From an uncultured Bacilli bacterium (lineage in GTDB: Bacteria > Bacillota_I > Bacilli_A > RF39 > UBA660): 48,274 nt of DNA. Each line of letters starts with the position of its first letter. Within the stretch, counting starts at the first letter, position 1. The stretch spans positions 1 through 48,274 of the forward strand of contig CANRDD010000003.1 of NCBI GenBank assembly GCA_947629305.1, in the 5' to 3' direction. Under the pieces are notes generated by a model. It worked only from the letters and a program-made list of their open reading frames with translations, ran no database searches and was not told where the DNA came from. This document shows, piece by piece, positions 9,181 through 15,488 of the stretch. A program made the position numbers and the translations under genes.

Positions 9181-9968
9181 TGCAAATAGAAATTATTATT
9201 ATTGCAATTATTATCTTTTTAATTATGACTGTCGGAGGACAAATAAGTATTAATCAATTAATTAATGATAATCAAATGCTATTTATGAAATTAAAAGAAA
9301 GTGATTGGGATTTTTATATTAGAGCCCGTTATGGATCTAATGCTAATTCTGATGTTATGTTTAATAAAAGAATTAAAAATGCTTTAATAGTCATGGTTTT
9401 AGCTTTCTTTTTCTTTATTAGAGATATTAATGCTGTTAAAGTTCTTTTAATTTTAGTGGTAGGTTATTTTATCTTTAAAATGCCTTATAATAATATTAAA
9501 AAATATTATAAGAGTCATATTCATCAAATAGATGCTATGTTACCTCATTATTTAAAAAGTTTAGAAATATTAATTCAACACTATACTGTTCCTGTTGCCA
9601 TAGGTAAATCAATGTCTGATGCTCCAGATATCTTTAAGGAAGGTTTACAAACAATGATTGATTCGATTAATGCTGGAGATGATTCAATTGAACCATATAT
9701 GGCTTTTGCGAGGGAATACCCTGTTCGGGATTCTATGCGGATGATGCGTCTTTTATATAGACTTAGTTTAGGTAGACAAGAAAGAAAACAAGAACAATTA
9801 TTAACTTTTTCTAGATCAATCTCTAGTTTACAACAAAAAGCTAGAGAAACAAAATATAAAAATAGACTAGAAAAGATGGAAGGCAAAACAATGAGTATGT
9901 TAATAACAACAGGTATTGGGGTTATGGTTTTATTAGTTCTTGCTGTTGTTCAATTAATGGGTATTTAA
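9180..9968 (+). CDS. tadC: TadC-like inner-membrane pilus assembly protein
   Basis: A 262-residue membrane protein with an N-terminal helix, two helices near residues 66-100, a GspF-like cytoplasmic domain (residues ~115-230, including YPVRDSMRMMRLLYRLSLGRQ) and a terminal helix (~237-260). It overlaps tadB by one base, so the two are translationally coupled. It is the second half of the TadB/TadC platform. A new strong promoter follows directly, separating the machine genes from the subunit genes. Confidence 0.78.
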   Translation: MQIEIIIIAIIIFLIMTVGGQISINQLINDNQMLFMKLKESDWDFYIRARYGSNANSDVMFNKRIKNALIVMVLAFFFFIRDINAVKVLLILVVGYFIFKMPYNNIKKYYKSHIHQIDAMLPHYLKSLEILIQHYTVPVAIGKSMSDAPDIFKEGLQTMIDSINAGDDSIEPYMAFAREYPVRDSMRMMRLLYRLSLGRQERKQEQLLTFSRSISSLQQKARETKYKNRLEKMEGKTMSMLITTGIGVMVLLVLAVVQLMGI

Positions 9969-9996
9969 GGAAATATGTCAAGGATAAAAAAAAGAA

Positions 9997-10025
9997 TTGA
10001 TATTTAGATACAAATTAGGTATAAT
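9997..10025 (+). promoter_or_regulatory. Strong internal promoter ahead of the pilin-like genes
   Basis: TTGATA (9997-10002), a 17-nt spacer and a perfect TATAAT (10020-10025), followed by AAGGAGG at 10041-10047. This would raise expression of the small pilin-like genes above that of the assembly machinery, as expected for an abundant structural subunit. Confidence 0.75.
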
Positions 10026-10055
10026 AATATTAGTTGATAGAAGGAGGAATTTTTA

Positions 10056-10310
10056 ATGAAAGAAGCCACTGGTGAATTAAATATGACTGTTGTAACAGTA
10101 GTAGCTATTGCCGCGGTTGCAGCATTCTTCTATGCTTTCATTTGGCCAGGTATTAGAAATCAAATTCAAGCAAGTACTTATTGTTCTATGGCTGACTGTA
10201 ATGCTGATTCTACTGAATGTCAAGCCTATGATGATCAAGGAAATCAAACTTGGAAAGGTAGTTGCAAAGCATACTTTGATCGACAAAATGATAAAAGTAC
10301 AGGTAATTAA
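10056..10310 (+). CDS. Small pilin-like protein, paralogue 1
   Basis: An 84-residue protein: a very short N-terminus MKEATGELN, a hydrophobic helix (residues ~11-29), a conserved FIWPGI motif, and a hydrophilic C-terminal part with four Cys residues (CSMADCN plus two more). Size, single N-terminal helix and position after TadBC match Flp-type pilins, but the leader is far shorter than usual and there is no typical G/xxxxE cleavage site. The next gene begins with the same MKEATGELN and shares the IWP and CxAxCN pattern, so they are paralogues. It has its own strong promoter and the best Shine-Dalgarno site of the locus. The major-subunit role is inferred. Confidence 0.75.
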   Translation: MKEATGELNMTVVTVVAIAAVAAFFYAFIWPGIRNQIQASTYCSMADCNADSTECQAYDDQGNQTWKGSCKAYFDRQNDKSTGN

Positions 10311-10340
10311 TTTATTAATTAAAATAGGAGAAATGTAAAA

Positions 10341-10577
10341 ATGAAAGAGGCGACAGGAGAATTAAATACTACGGTTATAGTTGTTATATCAGTAGGGATC
10401 TTGATGGCCTTTTTTTTCGGTGTTATATGGCCAGCATTAAATAGTAATTTTGAAAAAACAACGGGATGTAAGGCCGCGGTATGTAATTGCCAAGAACGAA
10501 TAACCCGAGATGGGATTGAATATTGTAAATGTAAGTCTAAAAATGGGGAAGAATTAATGTGTGTTTATAAAGGATGA
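10341..10577 (+). CDS. Small pilin-like protein, paralogue 2
   Basis: A 78-residue paralogue of the preceding protein: MKEATGELNTTVIVVISVG, one helix (~10-30), IWPAL, then a Cys-rich tail with seven Cys residues in about 35 (CKAAVCNC, CKCKSK). The Cys content suggests a disulfide-stabilised extracellular knot. It ends in TGA, which supports the standard code. The gap to the next gene is only 9 nt. It may be a minor or alternative subunit. Confidence 0.73.
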   Translation: MKEATGELNTTVIVVISVGILMAFFFGVIWPALNSNFEKTTGCKAAVCNCQERITRDGIEYCKCKSKNGEELMCVYKG

Positions 10578-10586
10578 TGGTAGAAG

Positions 10587-11126
10587 ATGAAAGAATCTAT
10601 TAGTATGACAACGATTTTTCAAATCGTTATTCTCTTTATTTTACTATTCACAGCAATTATGTGTTTAACAATTAATAACTCTAATGCTTTTGGCGTTAAA
10701 GATGAATTAGTTAATATTATTGAATTATCGGGAGGTAATTTTTTAGTTAATGATGGAGGAGGCAATAGATTAAATGATGAAATGGTTGAAACTATTGCTC
10801 AAGAACAATACCGTGTTACAGGTTCATGTGATAAATTAAATCAAGAACTTGGGGATAGTAGTAATCCTTATATAGGTTATCGTAAAGATGGTATGCCTGT
10901 ATCTTCAGGGGAAAAAGCTTCCGTTTGTATAAGAGAAGTAAATGTTAGAGATGCGATGGAAGATGTTTTAACTAAATCAGGAGTTAATTTTATACCCAAT
11001 GAAGCCTTAAATGGTTCTTATTATCAAGTAGTGGTTTTTTATCAATTAAATGTACCTGTAATTGAAAGTGTATATAATATGCAAACTAAGGGAGAAACAC
11101 GGATAATATATAATAAAAATAGATAG
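10587..11126 (+). CDS. TadE/F-like minor pilin
   Basis: A 179-residue protein with an N-terminal MKESISMTTIFQ, a single transmembrane helix (residues ~9-30) and an extracytoplasmic domain with two Cys residues and a C-terminal YNIKVFY-like strand segment (YYQVVVFYQLNVPVIESVYN). The layout matches TadE/TadF minor pilins (one N-terminal helix, ~150 extracellular residues). The following gene has the same layout and the same ending FYRFNLPVL, so the two are probably paired. It is part of a tightly packed run with 9-nt gaps. Confidence 0.7.
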   Translation: MKESISMTTIFQIVILFILLFTAIMCLTINNSNAFGVKDELVNIIELSGGNFLVNDGGGNRLNDEMVETIAQEQYRVTGSCDKLNQELGDSSNPYIGYRKDGMPVSSGEKASVCIREVNVRDAMEDVLTKSGVNFIPNEALNGSYYQVVVFYQLNVPVIESVYNMQTKGETRIIYNKNR

Positions 11127-11135
11127 GTGATATAG

Positions 11136-11621
11136 ATGAGAGAAGTAAGTGGAACGACTTGGTCATTTCAATTAATTATTCTTTTTATCCTTATTTTTGC
11201 TTGCTTTTTATCTTTAGTAGTTAATTATTTTCATGCTTATAGAGCTCGTAATGATATGTTAACTATTATTGAAAAATATGAAGGTATAACAAATGGTGAT
11301 AAAAATAATTCTTTAAAGATAATTAATAATGTATTAAAAGATAATGGTTATAAAACAGTTGGAGCTTGCACTAATGAAGAAGGTAATTGGATGGGAGCTT
11401 TAGATTTAGAAGGAAATGTCGAAAAAGCAAAAGAAGGAGTTAAATATTATTATTGTTTTCAAAAAGTATCAAGAGGAGATGGATCTTGGAATAGTAATAA
11501 TACCTATTATAATATAAAAGTTTTTTATCGATTTAATTTACCTGTTCTAGGACAATTAGCTACTTTTGTTATAAATGGAAGAACTAATTCTTTTGTAGGA
11601 AATCAAAATAGTATATCATAG
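11136..11621 (+). CDS. TadE/F-like minor pilin, second copy
   Basis: A 161-residue protein with MREVSGTTWSFQ, a transmembrane helix (~12-32), and an extracytoplasmic domain with two Cys residues. It ends with KVFYRFNLPVLGQ, parallel to VFYQLNVPVIESV in the upstream gene. Its N-terminus follows the M-K/R-E-x-x-G pattern shared by the locus's small proteins. A TadE/F-like role is inferred from layout and position. Confidence 0.7.
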   Translation: MREVSGTTWSFQLIILFILIFACFLSLVVNYFHAYRARNDMLTIIEKYEGITNGDKNNSLKIINNVLKDNGYKTVGACTNEEGNWMGALDLEGNVEKAKEGVKYYYCFQKVSRGDGSWNSNNTYYNIKVFYRFNLPVLGQLATFVINGRTNSFVGNQNSIS

Positions 11622-11630
11622 GAGGAAATA

Positions 11631-12617
11631 ATGAACGTCATAGTATCTAATAAATATCAAAATTTATTAAATAGTTTAAATATTGATATTATAAAAAGTA
11701 TAAATGGAGTATTTACAGTTGAAGAATTAAAGATGCAATTTGCTAATTTTTATTTTAATAAAATGATTATTGATATAACAGCAATTCAAGATTATGAAAA
11801 TATTAATGTTATTCAACTTTTGTCGGTTAATTTTGATATGGATAAAATAATTCTTTTATTAGATGATTCTCCTAAAGTTAATTCACCAATGTATTTATCA
11901 CAATTAGTATCAATGGGTGTTTATAACTTTACAAGATCAGTTGATGCTATTCCTTTTTTAATTACTAATCCTAATTCTTATAAAGATGTTGCTCAATATC
12001 ATAATTTAAGTGGGTTTAAAGCACCTAAATTAAATGAAACATCAGTTGATTATAGTAAAGGACAAATTAGTAAAAGAGTTATTGGTTTTCGTAATATTAC
12101 TTCTCATGCTGGTTCAACAACTCTTGTTTATTTAGCTAAAATGTATTTAGAAAAAGTATATAAAGTTAAAGCTGTTGAAGTAGATGGAAATGATTTTCAA
12201 TATTTTAATGATCCTAATTTAGATAGAACTGATAGTACTAGTTTAGATAAATATTTAAATGATCATGGGGAATATGATATTGTTTTAGTAGATTTAAATA
12301 CTAATTGTGATAATTTATGTGATGATGTTATATATTTAATAGAACCAGGAATATTAAAATTAAATAAGTTAATTAGTGAAAATAAACATATATTTAAAGA
12401 ATTAGAAAATAAAAAGATAGTTTTAAATAAAAGTTTATTAACAGATAAAGATATAAGTGATTTTGAAGAAGAAAGTGGGAGTAAAGTCTTTTATAATTTA
12501 CCTCCAGTTGATGATAATTTAGATAATCAAGGAATCTTTAATGCTTTTTTATCTGCTTTAGGATTTAGTAGAATAAATGGGCAAACAGATGATGGAATGT
12601 TTAATGTCTTTAATTAG
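11631..12617 (+). CDS. CpaE-like protein with degenerate P-loop
   Basis: A 328-residue soluble protein. The N-terminal ~120 residues look like the atypical receiver domain of CpaE (alpha/beta, IIDITAIQDY, IILLLDDSP). From ~145 onward it follows the MinD/ParA fold: a beta strand then ITSHAGSTTLVYLAKM where a deviant Walker A (KGGxGKTT) should be. Both the signature and the catalytic Lys are absent. A Walker-B-like strand DIVLVDLNT follows near residue 222. In Tad loci CpaE/TadZ localises the machine to its cell-envelope site; here it is probably a non-hydrolysing scaffold. No other CpaE-like gene is in this window. Confidence 0.72.
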   Translation: MNVIVSNKYQNLLNSLNIDIIKSINGVFTVEELKMQFANFYFNKMIIDITAIQDYENINVIQLLSVNFDMDKIILLLDDSPKVNSPMYLSQLVSMGVYNFTRSVDAIPFLITNPNSYKDVAQYHNLSGFKAPKLNETSVDYSKGQISKRVIGFRNITSHAGSTTLVYLAKMYLEKVYKVKAVEVDGNDFQYFNDPNLDRTDSTSLDKYLNDHGEYDIVLVDLNTNCDNLCDDVIYLIEPGILKLNKLISENKHIFKELENKKIVLNKSLLTDKDISDFEEESGSKVFYNLPPVDDNLDNQGIFNAFLSALGFSRINGQTDDGMFNVFN

Positions 12618-12625
12618 GAGTAGTT

Positions 12626-12982
12626 ATGAATGATATAAGTTTTTGTAATAGAACAGCAAATATTTGGCAATTAGTGGGTTATGTAGTATTAGTTATTAAA
12701 ATAGTTGTTCCTCTTATTATAATTATTTTAGGAATGGTGGAATTATCTAAAGCTGTATTATCTAGTGATGAAAAAGCAATTAAAGTAAGTGCAACTAATT
12801 TATTTAAAAAAATCATTATTGGGGTTATTATCTTTTTTATTCCAACAGTTATTAATTTTGCTTTTTATTTAGTTAGTGATTTTTTAAATGTTAGTAGTGA
12901 ATATGATAATTGTTTTAATTGTTTAACTAGTCCTAATAGTAAATGTAATACTAGTTATAAATCTGAAATATTTGGTAATTAA
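12626..12982 (+). CDS. VirB2/TrbC-like small membrane protein, paralogue 1
   Basis: A 118-residue protein: CNRTANIWQLVGYVVLVIKI, then two transmembrane helices (~18-40 and ~60-88) separated by a polar loop SSDEKAIKVSAT, and a short C-terminal segment with four Cys residues. The two-helix hairpin with a small polar loop is that of VirB2/TrbC-type type IV secretion pilins, and similar proteins occur in Firmicutes. The gene 80 nt downstream is a clear paralogue. Its presence in a tad-like locus is unusual. Confidence 0.7.
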   Translation: MNDISFCNRTANIWQLVGYVVLVIKIVVPLIIIILGMVELSKAVLSSDEKAIKVSATNLFKKIIIGVIIFFIPTVINFAFYLVSDFLNVSSEYDNCFNCLTSPNSKCNTSYKSEIFGN

Positions 12983-13005
12983 TTGACATAATTAGGCAAT
13001 AGTAA

Positions 13006-13034
13006 TTGACATTTAGGGAAATTTGGGCTAGAAT
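13006..13034 (+). promoter_or_regulatory. Promoter of the second VirB2-like gene
   Basis: TTGACA (13006-13011), 17-nt spacer, TAGAAT (13029-13034), 31 nt before the start. A second TTGACA lies at 12983-12988 without a matching -10. Confidence 0.7.
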
Positions 13035-13064
13035 AAACTTATAAAAAGAAAGAGGTGTATTGTA

Positions 13065-13484
13065 ATGTATTTAATGGGAAATTTAACTTTAGGTGCTGCT
13101 AGTACGGTTGGACAAGCCAATGGTTTTTGTGCTAGAACGGCAGATATATGGCAATTAGTAGGAGTTATATTATTAATATTTAAAATCGTTATTCCAATTA
13201 TTTTAATTGTTTTAGGAATGATTGATTTAGGAAAAGCTGTTGTTTCTAGTGATGAAAAAGCCATTCAAAAATCTGCTAAAACTTTAGGTTTAAGAATAGT
13301 TGCGGCTGTATGTATTTTCTTTGTACCATCCTTAATATCATTTGTTTTCTCTGTTATTTCAGCTTTTAATAATGATGTTAAAGCCGATTTTGATGTATGT
13401 AAAACATGTATAGTTCATCCTAATAAAAAAGAAGGTACTGGTACATGTAGCTATTATGTTGGTCAAATAGATGTAGCTAATTAA
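13065..13484 (+). CDS. VirB2/TrbC-like small membrane protein, paralogue 2
   Basis: A 139-residue paralogue of the preceding protein. They share C[NA]RTA[ND]IWQLVG, a helix rich in Ile/Val, a SSDEKAI loop and a second helix. This copy has a 20-residue N-terminal extension (MGNLTLGAASTVGQANGF) and a C-terminal tail with three Cys residues. It has its own promoter and is followed directly by a strong terminator, so it can be expressed as a single-gene unit, which would suit an abundant subunit. Confidence 0.7.
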   Translation: MYLMGNLTLGAASTVGQANGFCARTADIWQLVGVILLIFKIVIPIILIVLGMIDLGKAVVSSDEKAIQKSAKTLGLRIVAAVCIFFVPSLISFVFSVISAFNNDVKADFDVCKTCIVHPNKKEGTGTCSYYVGQIDVAN

Positions 13485-13507
13485 AAGATTTTTAAATCTT
13501 TTTTTTT
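13483..13507 (+). terminator. Rho-independent terminator
   Basis: AAAAGATTT, 2-nt loop, AAATCTTTT followed by more U residues, starting at the stop codon of the second VirB2-like gene. Confidence 0.8.
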
Positions 13508-13542
13508 GCTACTCAAAAGTGTCAAGGAAAATTTGAATTAAT

Positions 13543-13571
13543 TTGACATATAATGATAAAAGTGGTAAAAT
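13543..13571 (+). promoter_or_regulatory. Promoter of the poly-Asn protein
   Basis: TTGACA (13543-13548), 17-nt spacer, TAAAAT (13566-13571), about 50 nt before the start. The 5' leader carries a small inverted repeat (CCACTTAATGG/TTAAGTG) and an SD AGGGGG. Confidence 0.7.
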
Positions 13572-13621
13572 ATAGCCACTTAATGGATTAAGTGCTATAA
13601 ATATAAGGGGGTACGATAATT

Positions 13622-15358
13622 ATGTACGAAGAAAGTAGCCGAAAATTAAGCGTTAATTGGGTTTCTCTAGCTATCAAATTATTTTTCTTAGCGGTATTTG
13701 TTTTTTTGTTATGCTGGATATTTACCAGAAATAGTAAAGGCAATAATATTTTAGCTAGTCGTGATACCGAATATATTTCGAATATCACTGCGATGAAAGA
13801 AGCAGCTTTTGAATATTTCACTGAATCTAAATTACCTGAAAACATCGGGGGAACAAAAACTTTATCATTAAATGAAATGGTTAATCAAAAGCTATTAATT
13901 GACTTTACCGACAATGGGACTAAATGTAATACATCTAATAGTTATGTTCAAACAACAAAAACTGCTGATGGAGCTTATGCTTTAAAGGTTAGTTTAGTAT
14001 GTGGAGATACTAATGATTTTATTGTGACAACTATTGAAGAACCAAAATGTCCAAATAATACTTGTATTGCTGATTCAAATATTGATAATACTACTGATAA
14101 AGATGATGAATATGCAGATATAAATCCTGATTATCTTCCAAGTGAAGATGATAAGTATTATGATGATAAAACTGATACTTATTTACGTCCAGATGATAAT
14201 CAAACTGATAATCAACCAAGTAAGGAAGAACAACCAACAAATCCTACACCTACACCAAGTAAACCAAGTAATTCAGGATCAGGTTCGAATAAACAACAAA
14301 CATCAACGACTGTTGTTACAAAAGTTAAAATTACTATTAGTGCAGCCTGTGGTTCTTGTGTAAATAACTATTATACTGAAAATAATTATTACACAGAAAA
14401 TAATAACAATAATAATAATAATAATAACAATAATAACAATAATAACAATAATAACAATAATAATAACAATAATAACAATAATAACAATAATAACAATAAT
14501 AATAACAATAATAACAATAATAATAACAATAATAACAATGATAAGGAACCAGTGGAACCAGATAAGCCAAGTAATCCAGTGGAACCAGATGATAAACCAA
14601 CTGAACCTCAAAAAACATTATATTATTTACATATGCGTTATACTGACTGGGCTGATGGTTATAGTAATGAGGAAAATGCCCAAAATCAAAGATGTACAGT
14701 TACAACTTATGATTATTGTAAATTAAGTAGTAAAACTTACTATTCTATTGGTTATATTGCTAATACTAAAGCGGCAACTTATACATCTTCTTTACAAATT
14801 AAAGATTTAAATGCTGATGAAGTTGTTCCAGGTACTGTATCTATTTCTAATGTAAGTTATTTCAGTAATTCATTAAATGACTATAACGCTTATATAGAAA
14901 TGAAAAGACAAGAAAGTTTATATATGGTTGGTAATACAGGTAAGTATGATGTTATATTAAATAATGCAAGTTCATATAAAAATAGTGCATTAACCCAATC
15001 TAATTTTACCTTTAGTATAAGTAGTCCTTATCAAAAAGGAAATTATTACTATGTAAATCCAACAACTACAATTAAAAATGTAACAGGTGTTAATCCATAT
15101 TATGCTTCTCATTTAGGATATAGTGTTTACTTTATTCCAATGAAGTTTAATATTAATTATGCTAAAACTAGTGACTGTGTAAGAGATTTATCAACTAATG
15201 CATCTAAGTATGGTAGCAATTATAAAGCTTTAAATCCTCAAAAGGAATATACATATAGACATCGTTTTATTGAATATACTTGGAGTACAGAATCTAAATT
15301 AGATGGTTGGACTTTTACAGGTCAAACTAAATATGCAACTGAAGATCCAAAAATTTAA
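13622..15358 (+). CDS. Membrane-anchored surface protein with poly-Asn tract
   Basis: A 578-residue protein. A short cytosolic N-terminus and a transmembrane helix (residues ~16-36) lead to an extracellular domain of ~100 residues (MKEAAFEYFTESKLPENIGG through VCGDTNDFIV). A Thr/Pro/Asp-rich linker follows (~150-235), then two copies of NNYYTE and 47 consecutive Asn residues (~260-306). A Pro/Glu linker follows (EPVEPDKPSNPVEPDDKP) and finally a C-terminal domain (~330-578) ending in GWTFTGQTKY. The function is unknown. The anchor and long disordered spacer suggest a stalk that displays the C-terminal domain beyond the wall. It has its own promoter and terminator at the end of the appendage locus, so it may be functionally linked or independent. 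Confidence 0.75.
   Translation: MYEESSRKLSVNWVSLAIKLFFLAVFVFLLCWIFTRNSKGNNILASRDTEYISNITAMKEAAFEYFTESKLPENIGGTKTLSLNEMVNQKLLIDFTDNGTKCNTSNSYVQTTKTADGAYALKVSLVCGDTNDFIVTTIEEPKCPNNTCIADSNIDNTTDKDDEYADINPDYLPSEDDKYYDDKTDTYLRPDDNQTDNQPSKEEQPTNPTPTPSKPSNSGSGSNKQQTSTTVVTKVKITISAACGSCVNNYYTENNYYTENNNNNNNNNNNNNNNNNNNNNNNNNNNNNNNNNNNNNNNNNNNNNNNDKEPVEPDKPSNPVEPDDKPTEPQKTLYYLHMRYTDWADGYSNEENAQNQRCTVTTYDYCKLSSKTYYSIGYIANTKAATYTSSLQIKDLNADEVVPGTVSISNVSYFSNSLNDYNAYIEMKRQESLYMVGNTGKYDVILNNASSYKNSALTQSNFTFSISSPYQKGNYYYVNPTTTIKNVTGVNPYYASHLGYSVYFIPMKFNINYAKTSDCVRDLSTNASKYGSNYKALNPQKEYTYRHRFIEYTWSTESKLDGWTFTGQTKYATEDPKI
14399..14539 (+). repeat. 141-bp AAT/AAC trinucleotide tract (47 Asn codons)
   Basis: An uninterrupted run of AAT and AAC codons, mostly in AATAAC or AATAATAAC patterns. 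It is in frame. Slippage would change the tract length in whole codons and would not switch the gene off unless a non-triplet indel occurred. Confidence 0.95.
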
Positions 15359-15381
15359 AAGAGAGAGAAATCTCTTTTTTT
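15357..15381 (+). terminator. Terminator closing the appendage locus
   Basis: AAAAGAGA, 6-nt loop, TCTCTTTTTT, directly after the stop codon of the poly-Asn gene. Confidence 0.8.
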
Positions 15382-15430
15382 AGTTTAGAAATAAAAAAAG
15401 AGGTAAAACTAAAAAAAGATGTTAAAGTAC

Positions 15431-15458
15431 TTGGCAAAGATGAAAATTATGGTAAAAT
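15431..15458 (+). promoter_or_regulatory. uvrA promoter
   Basis: TTGGCA (15431-15436), 16-nt spacer, TAAAAT (15453-15458). No obvious LexA/DinR box was seen around it. Confidence 0.5.
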
Positions 15459-15488
15459 ACTTAAGTAGTGAAGAAGGAATGGATGAAG

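Noticed and set aside
14303-14618. Minus-strand Ile/Val or Tyr-rich frames across the poly-Asn tract
   Set aside because: They are the reverse-strand reading of AAT/AAC repeats and have no independent coding signs.
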